Below, piece by piece: positions 1 through 11,106 of a stretch of 64,000 bases of DNA. Source of the DNA: Rhizaria sp. SCN 62-66. Its lineage: Eukaryota; Rhizaria, unplaced. The DNA lies in contig MEDY01000158.1 of the NCBI GenBank assembly GCA_001724265.1, positions 27,967 through 91,966 of the forward strand, given 5' to 3'. The position numbers and the translations under genes were made by a program. Numbering within the stretch: the stretch's first letter is position 1; every line of letters starts with the position of its first letter. The notes below the pieces were generated by a model, which was not told the DNA's origin, ran no database searches, and saw only the letters and a list, made by a program, of their open reading frames with translations.

Positions 1-200
1 GTCTTGATAAGCTTATGATTAAAGAATCTTGTCAGTCAGTTATGTTAAGAAATATTTGTTGTGTGGCCCGCAGCCATGACACGACTCACGCATGCCACAT
101 CAAGCTGGTATCTGCCAATAACACATCGCAACACGTCAGCTCACAGTCTCACTGGGTTTCGTCCAGAAACATTAAAGCGCGCCGCAACGCCAATACGCGC

Positions 201-1031
201 TCAGAGCTCGCTGCGGTAGAAGCCCGTACGGTTGCCGTCGCGCCCATTCTCGGTCTTCTTTTGCTGCTGCTGCTGCTGCTGCTGGCGCTGCTGCTGGCGC
301 TGCTGCTGCTGCTGTCCCTGCTGCAGAGACGCGAGCAGTTGCAGCACGCGCGCGAAAATCCCGGCGAAGTTGATCAGCGCGGTGAGCGCTGCGCCTGCAT
401 GGTCGCGGTGCCCGGCGTCGAACTCGCGGACGAGGCGCTGCGTGTCGGCGACAGTGACAGCCGAGACAAGCGCGAGGCCGAGCAGGGTGTGGAACCAAGG
501 CGGCAGCACGAGAAGCCCGCCGAGGAAGAAGCGAAGCGTGGAGACGAGCGAGAGGAACGACAGCACGGAACCGACGGCGGCGCCGAGATAGAGGTAGCGC
601 GGCTGCGTGGCGAGGAGGCCCGTGACGGTGAACGCGCTGAACACGGCCGCGGTGAGTAAGAAAGCGGTTAGAGGCAGAGAGGGGTCGAGGCGGGCCGCGG
701 ACAACACCAGCGGACCGGCGTTGAGGCCGGAGAGAAAGCCGGCAAACAGGACAAGGTAGAAGCGCGTGGCGAGGGACTGGGAGCGGGACATGTAGAGGTA
801 GGCGACGAGGCCGAGGAAGACGAGCGAGGTGATGGTGCCGCCCAGCTGGTACTGGACGTGGACGCCGAAGCCGACGGCCGCGAGCAGCAGCGCCGCCGCG
901 AGCGTGCCGTAGACCTTGGCGAGGAACACGCGCAGGTCAGGGGAAAGGTTCAGCGATAGGAAGTCGGGTGAGAAAGACTTGGAGACGTTGTCGTTCCACC
1001 AGCTCTCGCTCGACGCGAACGAGGCAGACAT
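201..1031 (-). CDS. BAX inhibitor-1 family (TMBIM6-like) membrane protein
   Basis: A 276-residue multi-pass membrane protein of the BI-1/TMBIM family, whose members sit mainly in the ER membrane and restrain cell death and Ca2+ leak. After a soluble N-terminus beginning MSASFASSESWW there are about six or seven hydrophobic segments. Family-like features are the FLSGLNAGPLVL segment, LLATQPRYLYLGA, and a late VADTQRLV followed by a His/Asp-rich stretch (EFDAGHRDHAG), which corresponds to the conserved D-x-Q region. I chose the ATG at 1031 because the upstream extension looks like untranslated sequence. The C-terminus is unusual: after the last hydrophobic segment it runs into a Gln-rich tail (about 20 Gln with occasional Arg) not normal for the family. 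It ends at TGA and lies head-to-head with the twinfilin gene. The family call is solid; orthology to TMBIM6 rather than another TMBIM is likely. Confidence 0.85.
   Translation of the reverse strand: MSASFASSESWWNDNVSKSFSPDFLSLNLSPDLRVFLAKVYGTLAAALLLAAVGFGVHVQYQLGGTITSLVFLGLVAYLYMSRSQSLATRFYLVLFAGFLSGLNAGPLVLSAARLDPSLPLTAFLLTAAVFSAFTVTGLLATQPRYLYLGAAVGSVLSFLSLVSTLRFFLGGLLVLPPWFHTLLGLALVSAVTVADTQRLVREFDAGHRDHAGAALTALINFAGIFARVLQLLASLQQGQQQQQRQQQRQQQQQQQQKKTENGRDGNRTGFYRSEL
261..314 (-). repeat. CAG-type trinucleotide repeat encoding polyglutamine
   Basis: CTG units on the plus strand, interrupted by GCG, encode the Gln-rich C-terminal tail of the BI-1-like protein. It is a likely length-polymorphic microsatellite. 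Confidence 0.9.
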
Positions 1032-1726
1032 TCGAGAGAAGCTGCAGCAAGAAATTTCCGGAAGCAAGTGCACAACAAAGGCAGGTGATCGAGAGAAGAT
1101 AAAAGTGAGAAATATAATACAAAGCAGCGGCAAAATGTAGAACTTGCGACTGAAAGAATTTGACGATAAGGAGCCCTAGATCGGCTGAATGTACTTTTTG
1201 CTGACGAAGGAAGCGATCGATCGAAGCGATTGTGTGGTTGTGGTGGATTCTGATGGCCTGGTTCGCAAAAAAGCATGAAATGATTTGTGTTAGCGACATC
1301 AAAACGGCGAGATATCTGCTCCATGTGAACGTCTACAGGAGAAGTGTGATTTGTTCATCTACTACCAGAGTGCAAGGTTTTTGTACCTCTTTTTGTTTAA
1401 TGCAGAGACGCGATTTAACTTGCTGACTGGACCCTGGCCTCGCAGCGCTGCTTCAGAGTCGCCACTCCCCAAGCTATCTCAAACACCAGCGCTATGTTTA
1501 GTCACCATATAAGCTATTTGATAACGATGTCAAGATGCCTGGTTATTGAATTGCTGAGACCGACCTATCACATCCTGCAATGACTTATCTGGCCTCTTTT
1601 TGTGTTGGTTTCTTTCCCATTCGCGCGTCGACGTCTCCTCTTTGTGCGCCTCGTGCCTGCCTTCTGCCTGTCGCGTGCGTGTTGTGTCTTGTGTTGCTGT
1701 CATGTTCACGTACAGAGTCGTCGTAG
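1032..1726. other. Divergent intergenic region, BI-1 / twinfilin
   Basis: About 700 bases between two head-to-head genes, so it should hold both promoters and 5' UTRs. The last 130 bases before the twinfilin ATG are rich in T and C. I see no convincing RNA gene or conserved open frame. Confidence 0.6.
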
Positions 1727-2770
1727 ATGCAGAGCGGAATTGCCGTTTCTGAGGCCGTGGTCAAGGAGTGGAACGACAAGCGCGTGCAGAGCAGCATCGA
1801 CTACGTCAAGTTCCAGATCGTCAACAGCGACCGTGTTGAGATCACCGCCAGCGGCTCCGTCTCGGGCGCTGCCGATCCCCTGGCCGCCGCCGCGGCCGCC
1901 GCGCTTGCGCCCAAGGAGCCCTGCTACCTGTTGGTGCGCGCCAAGGCCCCCGCGGCTGCCGACGCCGCCGGCGACGCGAACGCCTCCTCGTCAGGCCAGT
2001 TCGTGCTCGTTTACTACGTCCCGCCTAACTCGCGTGTGCACGACAAGATGCTCGCGGCGTCGACGCTGAGCACCGTCAAGCTCGCGCTGAACCCGACGAA
2101 CTTCTCCACCGAGATCCACGTCGGCGCCGTCGACGAGTGCGCGCTGACGCGCCTCGCGCAGCACTCGCACTCGCGGCTGGAGCTCATGACCGTCAACGAA
2201 CTCCTGGCCCACGAGTCCGCGTACGAGTCCGCGTCGGGCATCGCCACCGAGGCCAAGGTGTCGGTCGATCTCCCGGTCAAGGTGGCCCCCGAGGTGCTCC
2301 CGGCGCTCGCTGCAGTCAAGGACGGCTCCGCGGCGACTGCTGTGTTCACTCTCACTCTCGACACCGAGACGCTTGAGCTCGTCGGCAAGTCCAACGACTC
2401 GATCGACCAGACCTCCGCGGGCTTTACGCGCGACGCGCCGCGTTACTGCGTGTTCAACTTTGCGCATACGAACCCGGCGACCGGCGCGGCCGCGTCCGCC
2501 GTCGTGTTCGTGTACTACTGCCCTGACAAGGCCAAGCCGAAGCAGAAGATGTTCTTCTCGGCGGCCAAGTCGCTCGTCGTGCGCCTGGTCGAGGAGCAGG
2601 GCGTCGCCATCACCAAGAGCTTTGAGGCCACTGAAGCGTCTGAGGTCTCGGCGACGAACGCGCTGAGTTACCTCTACCCGGCTGCCGTGGAGAAGAAGGT
2701 CATCACCAAGCTCAAGCCCCAGGGGCGCGCGGGCAAGTCCGCCTTCGTCGTCAAATTCGACGACTGCTAA
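1727..2770 (+). CDS. Twinfilin-like actin-binding protein (two ADF-H domains)
   Basis: A 347-residue protein with two actin-depolymerising-factor homology domains, the arrangement of twinfilin, which sequesters ADP-G-actin and caps barbed ends in the cytosol. The N-terminus (MQSGIAVSEAV) matches the twinfilin start. ADF-H 1 covers roughly residues 1-150, with FVLVYYVPPNSRVHDKMLAAS as its core. ADF-H 2 covers about 175-315, with RYCVFNFAH and VFVYYCPDKAKPKQKMFFSAAKS. The short tail contains KPQGRAGKSA, resembling the KPKGPAGKR tail of animal twinfilins. Length is close to the usual 330-350 residues. An Ala-rich loop (residues about 45-80) expands ADF-H 1. It ends at TAA, with AATAAA at 2948. 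A cofilin or coactosin is excluded by the duplicated domain. Confidence 0.9.
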   Translation: MQSGIAVSEAVVKEWNDKRVQSSIDYVKFQIVNSDRVEITASGSVSGAADPLAAAAAAALAPKEPCYLLVRAKAPAAADAAGDANASSSGQFVLVYYVPPNSRVHDKMLAASTLSTVKLALNPTNFSTEIHVGAVDECALTRLAQHSHSRLELMTVNELLAHESAYESASGIATEAKVSVDLPVKVAPEVLPALAAVKDGSAATAVFTLTLDTETLELVGKSNDSIDQTSAGFTRDAPRYCVFNFAHTNPATGAAASAVVFVYYCPDKAKPKQKMFFSAAKSLVVRLVEEQGVAITKSFEATEASEVSATNALSYLYPAAVEKKVITKLKPQGRAGKSAFVVKFDDC

Positions 2771-3201
2771 GCGAAGCAACGTGTAACTGAGAGCAAAACG
2801 AAGCAAGGCAAAGTAAAACAAAGTAAATGTGCTGTGCTGCTTCGCGATGCTTCAGTACGAGCGATCTTGATGCTGTGTGTGAGTGTGAGTAGAGGCGCGT
2901 TGTGAGCCACTACCGACGTTAAACGTAAATAATATGTACATATTAGTAATAAAACAACCCTTTCAAGTTCTCTCCTTGCTCGCGTTTGTTTACCTAGTTA
3001 AATATGCGAAAGTGTCGTTTTGCACGTTGCTTCTCGTCAAGCCTGCTGGTGCACGCGGGGGGGGGGGGGGGGTCATTCCCAGATCCATGTGACACAGATC
3101 GTTCGTCAATTGAGCTGCCATTGTAGTATCATAAATAATTTTTATATTTTATATCAGATATCTTTTAACCACTCTATAGAATTTGATTGTCGTGTACAAT
3201 C
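2771..3201 (+). other. Intergenic region with 16-base G run
   Basis: 3' UTR of twinfilin (AATAAA at 2948-2953) followed by the promoter region of the cyclin gene. It contains an uninterrupted run of 16 G at 3057-3072 and an AT-rich stretch just before the cyclin ATG. No gene seen. Confidence 0.6.
3057..3072 (+). repeat. Poly(G) run, 16 nt
   Basis: Sixteen consecutive G residues upstream of the cyclin gene. Such runs can form G-quadruplexes and are also prone to assembly length errors. Confidence 0.9.
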
Positions 3202-5069
3202 ATGAGTCAAAGTCGTGCTCATGTTGACCCAGCTCTAACGGGTTCAACCTACGGCCCTGCGCTGGCTCCACTACACGCCACGATTACGTATTCGCATGAA
3301 TACACGATATCATCTTCTTCTGATGTCTTTTCTAGCGATGCATGGCTTTTTGGCGCGCCATCTGCTTGCGAAAGTGCCACTGCAGTCGCCGCTGCCTTGG
3401 CGCCTTCCTCAGCCGCTGCCCTCGCGCGCGCTGCGTCCGTCTCTCGCGCGCTTGAGGACGCTCTCTCCGAGGCCGTACACATTGTTTGCGAGCTGCTGCA
3501 CGTGCACCCGCGCGCGTGCGCGTCTGCAGCGACTTTGTTGCGGATGGTCCTGCGCCGCACCGCGCTGACGCGCTTCGACCCGCGTCTCTGCGCCGCAGCT
3601 TGCACCTTGTCCTCTCTCAAGGCCCATGACCAACGCATCGACCCCGCCTCGCTGTGCACCGCGTTCCGCCGCGCGGTGGGCCCCGCGCGGTTTGTTTACG
3701 GCCCCGCGGACGTCGTCGCGGCTGAGCTCGCGCTGCTCCCGCGTCTCGCGCCGCTGCTCGCCCCGCCCGCGCCCCACGCGTTACTGTCCGCCTTGCTACC
3801 GCAGCTCCCGTGGCCCGCCGCGGCGTCGCGGCTCGCGTGGCGGCTCAACTACGACCTCCACCGCACGCGCGTGCCGGCGGACTACGCGGACGCCGCCGTC
3901 GCCGTCGCCACGGCGGCGTCCGCAGCGGCGGCAACAGCCGCAGCCTCAACAGCATCGAACTCGGCCTATGATAGGGAGGATAGCGACTGTGGCGCTGCGA
4001 GCGCGGCGGGGGCGGCGGCAGGACACCGAGGCGCGCTGCTGCTGGCGGCCGCGGTGCTGTATTTAGCCGGCGCCGCGCACGGGTACAACTTGGCTGCTGT
4101 CTTTAAGGTACGCCGTCGACTGTAGTGTAACATCCCGGTCACTTTCGCAATGTCCAGCTAGATGTTGTTCGCTGTTCAATGGGTTGTGAGCTGCAACACC
4201 AAGTTATGCTGATTTCATGTTATTCGACATTTATTTACTGATTTCTTGTTTCGTTCATTCACAGAATTCACTTTCTATTGCTTTGTTTGCTTCGCTATGC
4301 TGCTCTCCCATAGCATTTGCGCCTAGCGCGTTTGCGCGTTGTCTCCGTCGCCGCCGCGCTTCTCGCCTTTTATGCAGCGCGCACCAAGTCTTGCGTTACC
4401 GCCAACAGCGCTGACACAAACAGCAGCAGCAGCAACGGCAACATCAGCAGTGTTAGTGGTACGAGTGCGGCTACGAGTGAAAGCGCTGACGATGATGACG
4501 AGCCCGCGTTTGGCGGCTCCCGTCCCGCCGCCGCGCGCTTCTTCCGCGCCGCCCTCACCGCGCGTGCGGTGACCGTGAGCACCACGGGTACCCCCGCGAG
4601 CTCCCCCGTGAGTCCCGTGAGTACGGGGGCGGCGCTGGGAGTGGGGGACGCGCACTTGCTGCTGGATTTGGTGCACATCGCACCCTGCGAGGCCGTATTT
4701 CGCGTGGCGACCGCGGCGGCCCGCGCGCTCGACGCACGCAAAACCGAGATTCTCACTGCAGCAGCGACTGCTACTGCGACTGCCAGTGCAGACAATGCGC
4801 AGTCTGCGAAAGCTGCAGTCGACGCCAAAACTGCGGTTGAGACTGCGGCTGAGATTGCGGCTGCGGAGGAGGCTGCGGTGGGTGAGGTGCGGGCGTTTGC
4901 GCGTGCGGTACTGTCGGAGAGCGCATACGTGACGGCGCAGGGCCGTGGCGTGTTCGGGTTCCGGCGCAAGGGCGCGGACAGGCCGGGCGGCGCGAGTGGA
5001 GCGCTGTGGCAGCCGCCGGAGGCGGAGCAGGCGCGCCACAAACCAGCCAAGCCCGTCGGCAACAAGTGA
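3202..5069 (+). CDS. Transcription-associated cyclin (cyclin C/K/L/T type), two exons
   Basis: Exons 3202-4107 and 4314-5069 give a 553-residue protein. The first cyclin fold (about residues 75-160) contains VCELLHVHPRACASAATLLRM and ends in LCAAACTLSSLKAHD, the place where C/K/L cyclins read ACVFLASK. The second fold contains LAWRLNYDLHRTRVPADYADAAVAVA and later AVLYLAGAA, which correspond to the AW-x-(F/I)-x-ND-(S/T)-x-R-T and A-x-x-YLA-x-R motifs of this group. These cyclins activate CDK7-13-type kinases acting on RNA polymerase II or splicing. An Ala-rich insertion splits the second fold, and the C-terminal half is low-complexity. The start is the first in-frame ATG. It ends at TGA. I cannot tell cyclin C, K, L and T apart by eye. 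Confidence 0.72.
4108..4313 (+). other. GT-AG intron in cyclin gene (206 nt)
   Basis: Donor AAG|GTACGC and acceptor CTCCCATAG|CAT, phase 0. Removal joins two frames that are both open and Ala-rich. The nearby acceptor at 4264 would give a quick stop in the other frame, so 4313 is preferred. The sequence is T-rich and unlike the flanking exons. Confidence 0.75.
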
Positions 5070-5398
5070 GAGTTCGTCTTGAAACAAAATCAAATATGTA
5101 GTGTTTCATGTTTTCAAAAGGATTATGTGGTTATTTATGATATACACAACAATTTCAACTCAAGACAAACTGTAATATGGGAGAGCCACAAACGGCTCGC
5201 GGTGGTGCGTGTTGGCGGGGAGAGGTGTCGCGAAGAATATTCATATTATGTTCGCAGCTTGATCGTCAAGTTGAAATATGACAACATCTTCATGTTTTAG
5301 CGTATATTTAATATCTAATCCTTGTAATTATATTTCTTGCAATCTTCATTCTCTCTTAGGTTTAGCAAAGCTAGTTCTCGAAAGTCCACTGGTACCGA
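5070..5398 (+). other. Intergenic region, cyclin to ZNHIT2
   Basis: About 330 AT-rich bases holding the 3' UTR of the cyclin gene and the promoter/5' UTR of the next gene. No gene seen. Confidence 0.6.
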
Positions 5399-8300
5399 AT
5401 GAGTACTTCTCCGCACGGAGACGGGAGCTCAAGCTCTTCAGCCACATCACCAGAGCCAGGCAAGCGTCCCCCTAGTGACGCCACGCATGGTGAGCACACT
5501 GACAGTGCCCGCACAGTGAGCAACGAGCTCCTCACGTCGCTGCCCCGTCTGGCGCTGCCGGTGCGCGGCCCCTTGCGCGCGCCGGGCCTGTGCCACCGCA
5601 CGGGCGCGCCTCGCACCGTCGCCGCGCACCCGCCCGCTGCGGCCGTGATCATGCTTGACGAGCACGGCGCGGAGGACACGTGCCCCGCCGCGGAGGCTGG
5701 AGACAGCGCGTCTAGCTCCGCCTCGGCGACGGCGACCGCGACTGCGCCGGCAACTGCGACTACGACTGCTGCGAGTGGAAGCGGCATTACAGCGCTGCGT
5801 CGCGGCGCCTTTGCGGTAGTCTGCGGCGTGTGCGAGCGCGCGTTGCCGCAGTACACGTGCCCCAAGTGCGGCGTGCCGTACTGTTCGCTGGCGTGCTACC
5901 GCGCAGAGGCCCACGGCGCGCGCTGTGCTGAGAAGTTCTACGAGGAACAAGTGCGCGCTGAGATGGCGCAGCAAACGCGTATATCGCCTGCGGAGAGCGC
6001 TGCCAAAGCGCAGCAGCGAGCGCAGACGCAGCAGATGCTTGCACGTGTTGATGCAGACGCGCAACGCGCTAGGTAGGTGTTCATCGATCGATCTCCTGTA
6101 TTGATACATTTGTTGCGCGTCTCGACTAGATTCTTATGCATTGTATCTTAACTATTTGCTTACTTGATCTCAACAACAACCACAGGGACGAAGGTTACTT
6201 CCCTCAGCTAGCCCCAGCGCCCGGACAGCGAGCTCCTGCTTCTTTAAAAGATTCTACCGCACCCACAGCCGCGCCGCGAGTGTTGAAGCCTCTCCCGAGC
6301 CCCTTCGCGCCCAACGCAGACATCGGTACTAGTGATACAGCCGCAACGACTGCACCTGCTGCTATGATTGACGCCGATGATGACTACGATGCGGCGGCTG
6401 CGGAAGCGGAGGAAGAGGAGGCTGCAGCGGCGGCCGCTGCGGCAGCCGCGCAGCACGCGCTCTCGGGACCCGCGCGGCGGCAGCAGATGCTCGCACAACA
6501 GGCGGCAGCGCGCCGCGCGGCAGCCGCAGCCGCAGCAGCAGAAGCTGCGAACTTTGCTGCGGGCGACAACGAGACTGACAGCGACGATGAGAGTCGCGAG
6601 GACATCAGCGCCCAGATCCGGGACGACGCGAGTGTGATTGCGCACGCAACAGCGCTCGCTGCCGCGAAGCCTGCTGCGCAGCATATGCAAGACCCTGACA
6701 ACGCGTGTGCTGATGGCAATGATGACGACGGCGACGACCCTCCATCTGCACCCGCCCCAGCGACTGGCAACTCCACTCTGGCTGAAACTAAGACTGGGAC
6801 TGGGACTGAGGCAGAGAGTGTGCCGGCGCTATCGCTGTCTCCAGAGGCCGCTGACCGTCTCCTGGCGCTGGCGCGCGCAGACGCCCTGACGCTGGACGCG
6901 CTGTCCTCTTCCGAGCGCGCGCTGTTCTTCACCGCGCTGCGCCGCGGCGGGGACTGGGCGCTCGCCGCGCAGGCCGCCGCCGGGGTCGGCGCGCGCGACT
7001 GGTGGGCCCCCGCCCCGCCGCCCGTCCCCACGGCCGCCGCCGCGGGTGTCGACGCGGCGGACGGGGAGCGTGTCTTCGTTGTCGCGCCGCACACACAGCG
7101 AAACCAGCGGTCGCAGCAGCAACGACAGCACCAGAGTGCATCGGGGCCGGTGCGTGTGTTTGCCCTGCCGCCGTTGCCGCCCTCGCTGGCGTCGGTCGTT
7201 GCAGTCGCCGGGCCTGAGAGCGACAGCGATCACGATGACGGCGGCGACGGCAACGACGGCGATGCTGCGAGCCCTGGCGCTGTCGAGACTCGCAAGCTGC
7301 GTGAGGCGCAGTTGGCTGAGTGCGAGCGGCGCGTGACCGCAGCGCTGCCGGTGTACGTACCGCCGCCGCGCCGCGCTTGGCTTGCCCGTCAACTCAGCCT
7401 CGTGATGGCCGCGGCGAACGGCGACAAAGCCGGCGGCAGCACAGCGAGCGACACTGTTGTCGCCGCGGTGGTTGGGGCTCACCTCGCGCGACTGGCCCGT
7501 CTCGAAGACCCCCCTATCACGACGGTGGGCTCTGGCGCTAATCGGAGCGAGAGCGAGAGCGGGAGTGGAAATCAGACACAGAGCAACCAAGTACCTGACG
7601 AGGTTAATGATGGTGGGGAGGAAGGGGAGCTTGCGCCACGCGCGCCTGCGCCACCGCTGCCGCTAGTTCTGCCGCCGCGGTGGGCCGTATTGCGTGGCGC
7701 GCGACTGCACGTTGCGCCTTTCGCGCTCGTCCCCGCCAACGCGCGCGCCGCTGTCGCCGCCGCCAAACACGAGCACGCTGTGTTTCTCGTCCTCCCGCCC
7801 GCGGCCACGACATCTGCTACTGCTGGTACTGCCGCTGCTGCCATTGCAGCGCCGCCGGCGGCGTCGCCCGCGCTGGCGCTGCACGTGACGGAGCTGTTGC
7901 TGGGCTACACACTCGCAGCGCGGCGCTGGGCCGGAGGCGACTTCGCTGCGGCCGCGCCCGCCGAGGCGCTCGCGCTTGTCGCCGCAGTGTCGTCCGTCGC
8001 GCGGGACGCGCTCACGCCCCCCGCGCCCGCCGGGTCTGCTGCGAGCGCGCGCGCGAGCGTGAGTGCATTCGGCACGGCTGCCGGCGCTGGTGCGATGTTG
8101 ATGGCGGCCGCGGACGGCTTTGTGCGCTACTCGCGCCAGCGCGGCGACCGCTGGGGCGCTGCCTCTGCATCGCCTCAGTCTGCGTCTGAAGAGCAAGAGT
8201 CGTCTCGCAGCGGGCGCCAACACCTTGATGTCGCAGAGGGCGACAGTATTAACAACTCCGGTGCACCGACCGGGCTGGCTGCGCTCCTGCAGATGTTGCA

Positions 8301-9552
8301 ACCGCCAACAGGCCTTGATAATGACAGTGACAGCGACAGCCCGGTGGCTACAGGCGGCGTGCTTGTGGGCCCCGCGGCCGCGGAGGCGACGGCGGGGCTG
8401 TGGCAGGCGGCGCAGTTGCTGCTGAACCCGCTGCGTGTGCTGCGCGCGCTAGTGCATCTGCTTCAGCTCTGCGACGCCGTCGCCGCGCGCGTTGTCGCCA
8501 GCGCGCCGCCCGCTCCTGTGACGACGACGACGATCGCAACACTTTCGACCACGACAGACGCCGCTGCTGCAGTCACGCAGGACGGGCTCATTGCGCGCGC
8601 TGGCTCTGCTGCTGCGACGCGTGAGATGGGACTCGCAGCGCGGCAGGCGGCGGCTGTGGCCGCCAACGCGCGCGCCCTCCAAGAAGCTCTTGCTGAGCAG
8701 GTCGCTGAATCAGCAGCAGCGACCGCAGCGGCAGCGGCTGCAACGGGCGCGCGGCGGCTCTCCCCCGCGGCGGCAGCGGCGTTGGCGGGCGTGGGACGGC
8801 TGCACGCCAAACTGGGTTTTCTGCTCGCTGCTGTGCGCGACCACTACGTGGCCACCGAGGTCGCCAACGCGAGCGCTAGTCCAGCAGCCGCGGCGGGCGT
8901 GCAGAGTGACGCATGCTGTCGATGCAGGAGTTGTGCGGCGGCAGCGCGTTTGTGGGCGACGGCGGGGGCAACGTCCGCGTCATCCAAGAACGCAGAGCGC
9001 TGCCCCGCGTTCCGTTGCTGCGAAGCCGCCGTCACCGACGCAACTGTCTCGACAGAACCGGTGACTGACGCTGAGGGTGGCTCGGTTGAAGACGGGCTTG
9101 CAGTAGTGGCAGACCTGACCGTGGGCCGCACGCACGTGCCACCGCAGTACCCCGCTCGTGTCGCGCGCACCACCGTCCCACGCTGCTGCCGCCACCGCGA
9201 CGACAGCGCAACCCCCGCTGCCGCAGTGGCTGCCGCCGCGGGGACGGGCGAGGCCGCGGGCGCGCTGCTGCCGGCGCTGCCCGCGGCCGTGACGGCGCTG
9301 CTGCTGCGCGCCGCTGCCGCCGAAAAGGCCGCTGCGGATGGCATGCGCGCGGGGCCATTCTCCACGCCTGCCGCCGCACCGCTGCTGCGCGCTGTGGCTG
9401 CGGACGCGCTTGTGGGGGCGGCGGAGCTCGCGCTGGCGCTTTGGCGCGTGCGCACGGCGCGCGAGGTGGCTGCCATGACTGGGGGGCATGGCGCTGCAGA
9501 GGGCATGGATGGAGATGAGATCTGGGAGGCTGTGTTTGCGGCTACAGAGTAA
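5399..9552 (+). CDS. ZNHIT2-like HIT zinc-finger protein, greatly expanded, two exons
   Basis: Exons 5399-6072 and 6186-9552 encode 1346 residues; the human ZNHIT2 is about 400. The HIT zinc finger (about residues 142-178) reads CGVC, CPKC, YCSLACY and a closing His/Cys pair, followed by the ZNHIT2-specific KFYEEQV. The later LTLDALSSSERALFFTALR followed by WALAA and a tryptophan pair (DWWAP) fits the conserved ZNHIT2 region that reads L-S-x-x-E-x-x-x-F-x-x-A, then WW. LALHVTELLLGYTLAARRW also fits. ZNHIT2 works with R2TP/RUVBL in assembly of U5 snRNP and related complexes. Long Ala, Asp and Gln stretches separate these islands. Extra cysteine clusters near 8910-8945, 8998-9022 and 9176-9200 are not part of the known family. 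It ends at TAA with AATAAA at 9608. Confidence 0.82.
6073..6185 (+). other. GT-AG intron in ZNHIT2 gene (113 nt)
   Basis: Donor CTAG|GTAGGT, acceptor CAACCACAG|GGAC. The intron interrupts an Arg codon (AG|G), and splicing gives RARDEGYFPQL in one frame. Without splicing the frame runs into TAA just before the acceptor. Confidence 0.88.
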
Positions 9553-10215
9553 GCAGAGGTGAGAGCATTAACGTAGACAATAACTTGATACATTAGCAAA
9601 TCGTTTAAATAAACCCGCACTAAAATGAGGTCGGCCTAAAAAATACAGCGGAATAGTTGATCGATAAATTTGATGTTGTATAGGGAATATCGGGTGGATA
9701 AATCCGGAGGCGTGAATGAGCAAGCAGCGTTTGCAGTCATGTCTAACCTGACTGCGCTGCTACACCGTCACGCCGCGCGCTCAACGCGCCCCCACTGCTC
9801 AATGCACAGAAAAACTACGCGCTCACTAGCGACAGCAGCAGTCGTCAGAAGTGCGGGATAATTGTTGTTGAAATCACAGTTGGAGTTGTACATGAAAGTG
9901 AAGAAGTTGCAAGTGTTGTCATATTGTAAGAGTCTTGTTATAATTTTTACGCTCCCTATGATGCAATGCGTCGCCGCAACGCGCCACAAGAGCTTTCACA
10001 AATGCGCTGTCAACAGAACAGACAGCGCGAAGTCGCGTCTCGTGTCGCACCAAGCCGAGTCGTTTCAAAATCGCTCGTGTCTCACGAGTCGCTTAATCTC
10101 GAACGTGTGTCACCGACGTCTCCTGGTGTTAAGTCTCACGTCCTACGCACGTGTAACTAAAATGTGGTTAACCATTGTAACACGTGTTCGAGCGTGTCGT
10201 GTCAAAACGTGGCGC
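9553..10215. other. Convergent intergenic region
   Basis: About 660 bases between the 3' ends of ZNHIT2 (+) and the EF-hand gene (-). AATAAA at 9608-9613 probably directs ZNHIT2 polyadenylation. I see no gene. Confidence 0.6.
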
Positions 10216-11106
10216 TTACTCGTCGTCCTCGTCGATGCCGGTCCACTTCATCAGACCGCAAGCGAACTCAGCAAAGTCAATCTTGCCAGAGTTGTCGAGA
10301 TCGAGCTCATTGAAGCGCGCCTCAAGCAGCTCAATGGTGTTGCTGTGCGTGACAGTGCCGAACAGCGCGGCCTTGAAGTGCGCAACGTCGATCTGCGCGG
10401 TGGGGTCGTGCAAACGCGTCGGCTTGTGCGGGTCAGCACGACCCTGGAGCTCGGGCGATGAGGCCGGGTAGGTCCCGTCCGCGCGCTGCTGCGCGATGGA
10501 CTCAAACGCGCGCACAATGTTGACAAGCGTGGTGCGGACCTGGGTGTAGGCGGCCTCGGCGGCGCTCAGCTCAGCGGGCGCCTCGGCCGCGGCCTCGGAG
10601 TCGAGGGCGGGGAAAGTGGGCGCGGGCAGAGGGTGCGGGAGGTAGAGGTTCGTGGCGACAGCGATGAGGAACTCGCCGAAAGAGACGCTCTCGGAGGAGA
10701 GCATGGCCTCGGAGAAGATGGTGTTGGCCGGCACGGTGACGGCGGCGGGAACGAGCTGTGCGACGATGGCCGGGAGGGAGGCACCGGGGACGGAGACCTT
10801 GGAGTAGATGCGCTCGCTGGGGTTCAGCGCGGAAGCGGAGAAGACCGAGAAGAGGGACTTATACGTCGCGCGAATGCTGGGAAACTGCAGAGCCAGCTTG
10901 TTGAACTATGGGGAGTGAAGGAAAGAAACATGAGGCCCGAAAGTGGAGGTGTGGATGAGTGTCAGTTGGAGCACCGCTTGAGTCGACTTGCGAACAAGCG
11001 AGAAAAGTCGGATAAAGGAGGGCAAGGAGCGTACCAAGTTGGTCGTAGTCTTGTGGTGGGTGGAGATAGTGTGGGAGGGAAGATCAGAATCATCGTTCCC
11101 GGCCAT
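10216..11106 (-). CDS. EF-hand calcium-binding protein, two exons
   Basis: Exon 1 is 11035-11106 and exon 2 is 10216-10905, giving 253 residues. The short first exon encodes MAGNDDSDLPSH through TTTNL and splices in phase 0 to FNKLALQFPSIRATYKSLF. The only clearly canonical EF-hand is near the C-terminus: DLDNSGKIDFAEF, with D-x-D-x-S-x-K-x-x-x-x-E spacing, followed by CGLMKWTGIDEDDE. The order of a KFP-x-(I/V)-R helix, degenerate EF-hands, a final EF-hand and a W-x-GI-(D/E) tail resembles a family of plant and protist EF-hand proteins of unclear function. Probably a cytosolic Ca2+ sensor; the specific role is unknown. It ends at TAA. Confidence 0.75.
10906..11034 (-). other. GT-AG intron in EF-hand gene (129 nt)
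   Basis: On the minus strand the donor is AACTTG|GTACGC and the acceptor is CTCCCCATAG|TTC. It is phase 0 and restores one frame from the ATG at 11106. Donor and acceptor closely resemble those of the cyclin intron (GTACGC, CCATAG). Confidence 0.85.

Noticed and set aside
4217-4414. Alternative acceptor at 4264 for the cyclin intron
   Set aside because: It leads to a stop within 50 codons in the wrong frame, while 4313 keeps the long GC-rich frame open to 5069.
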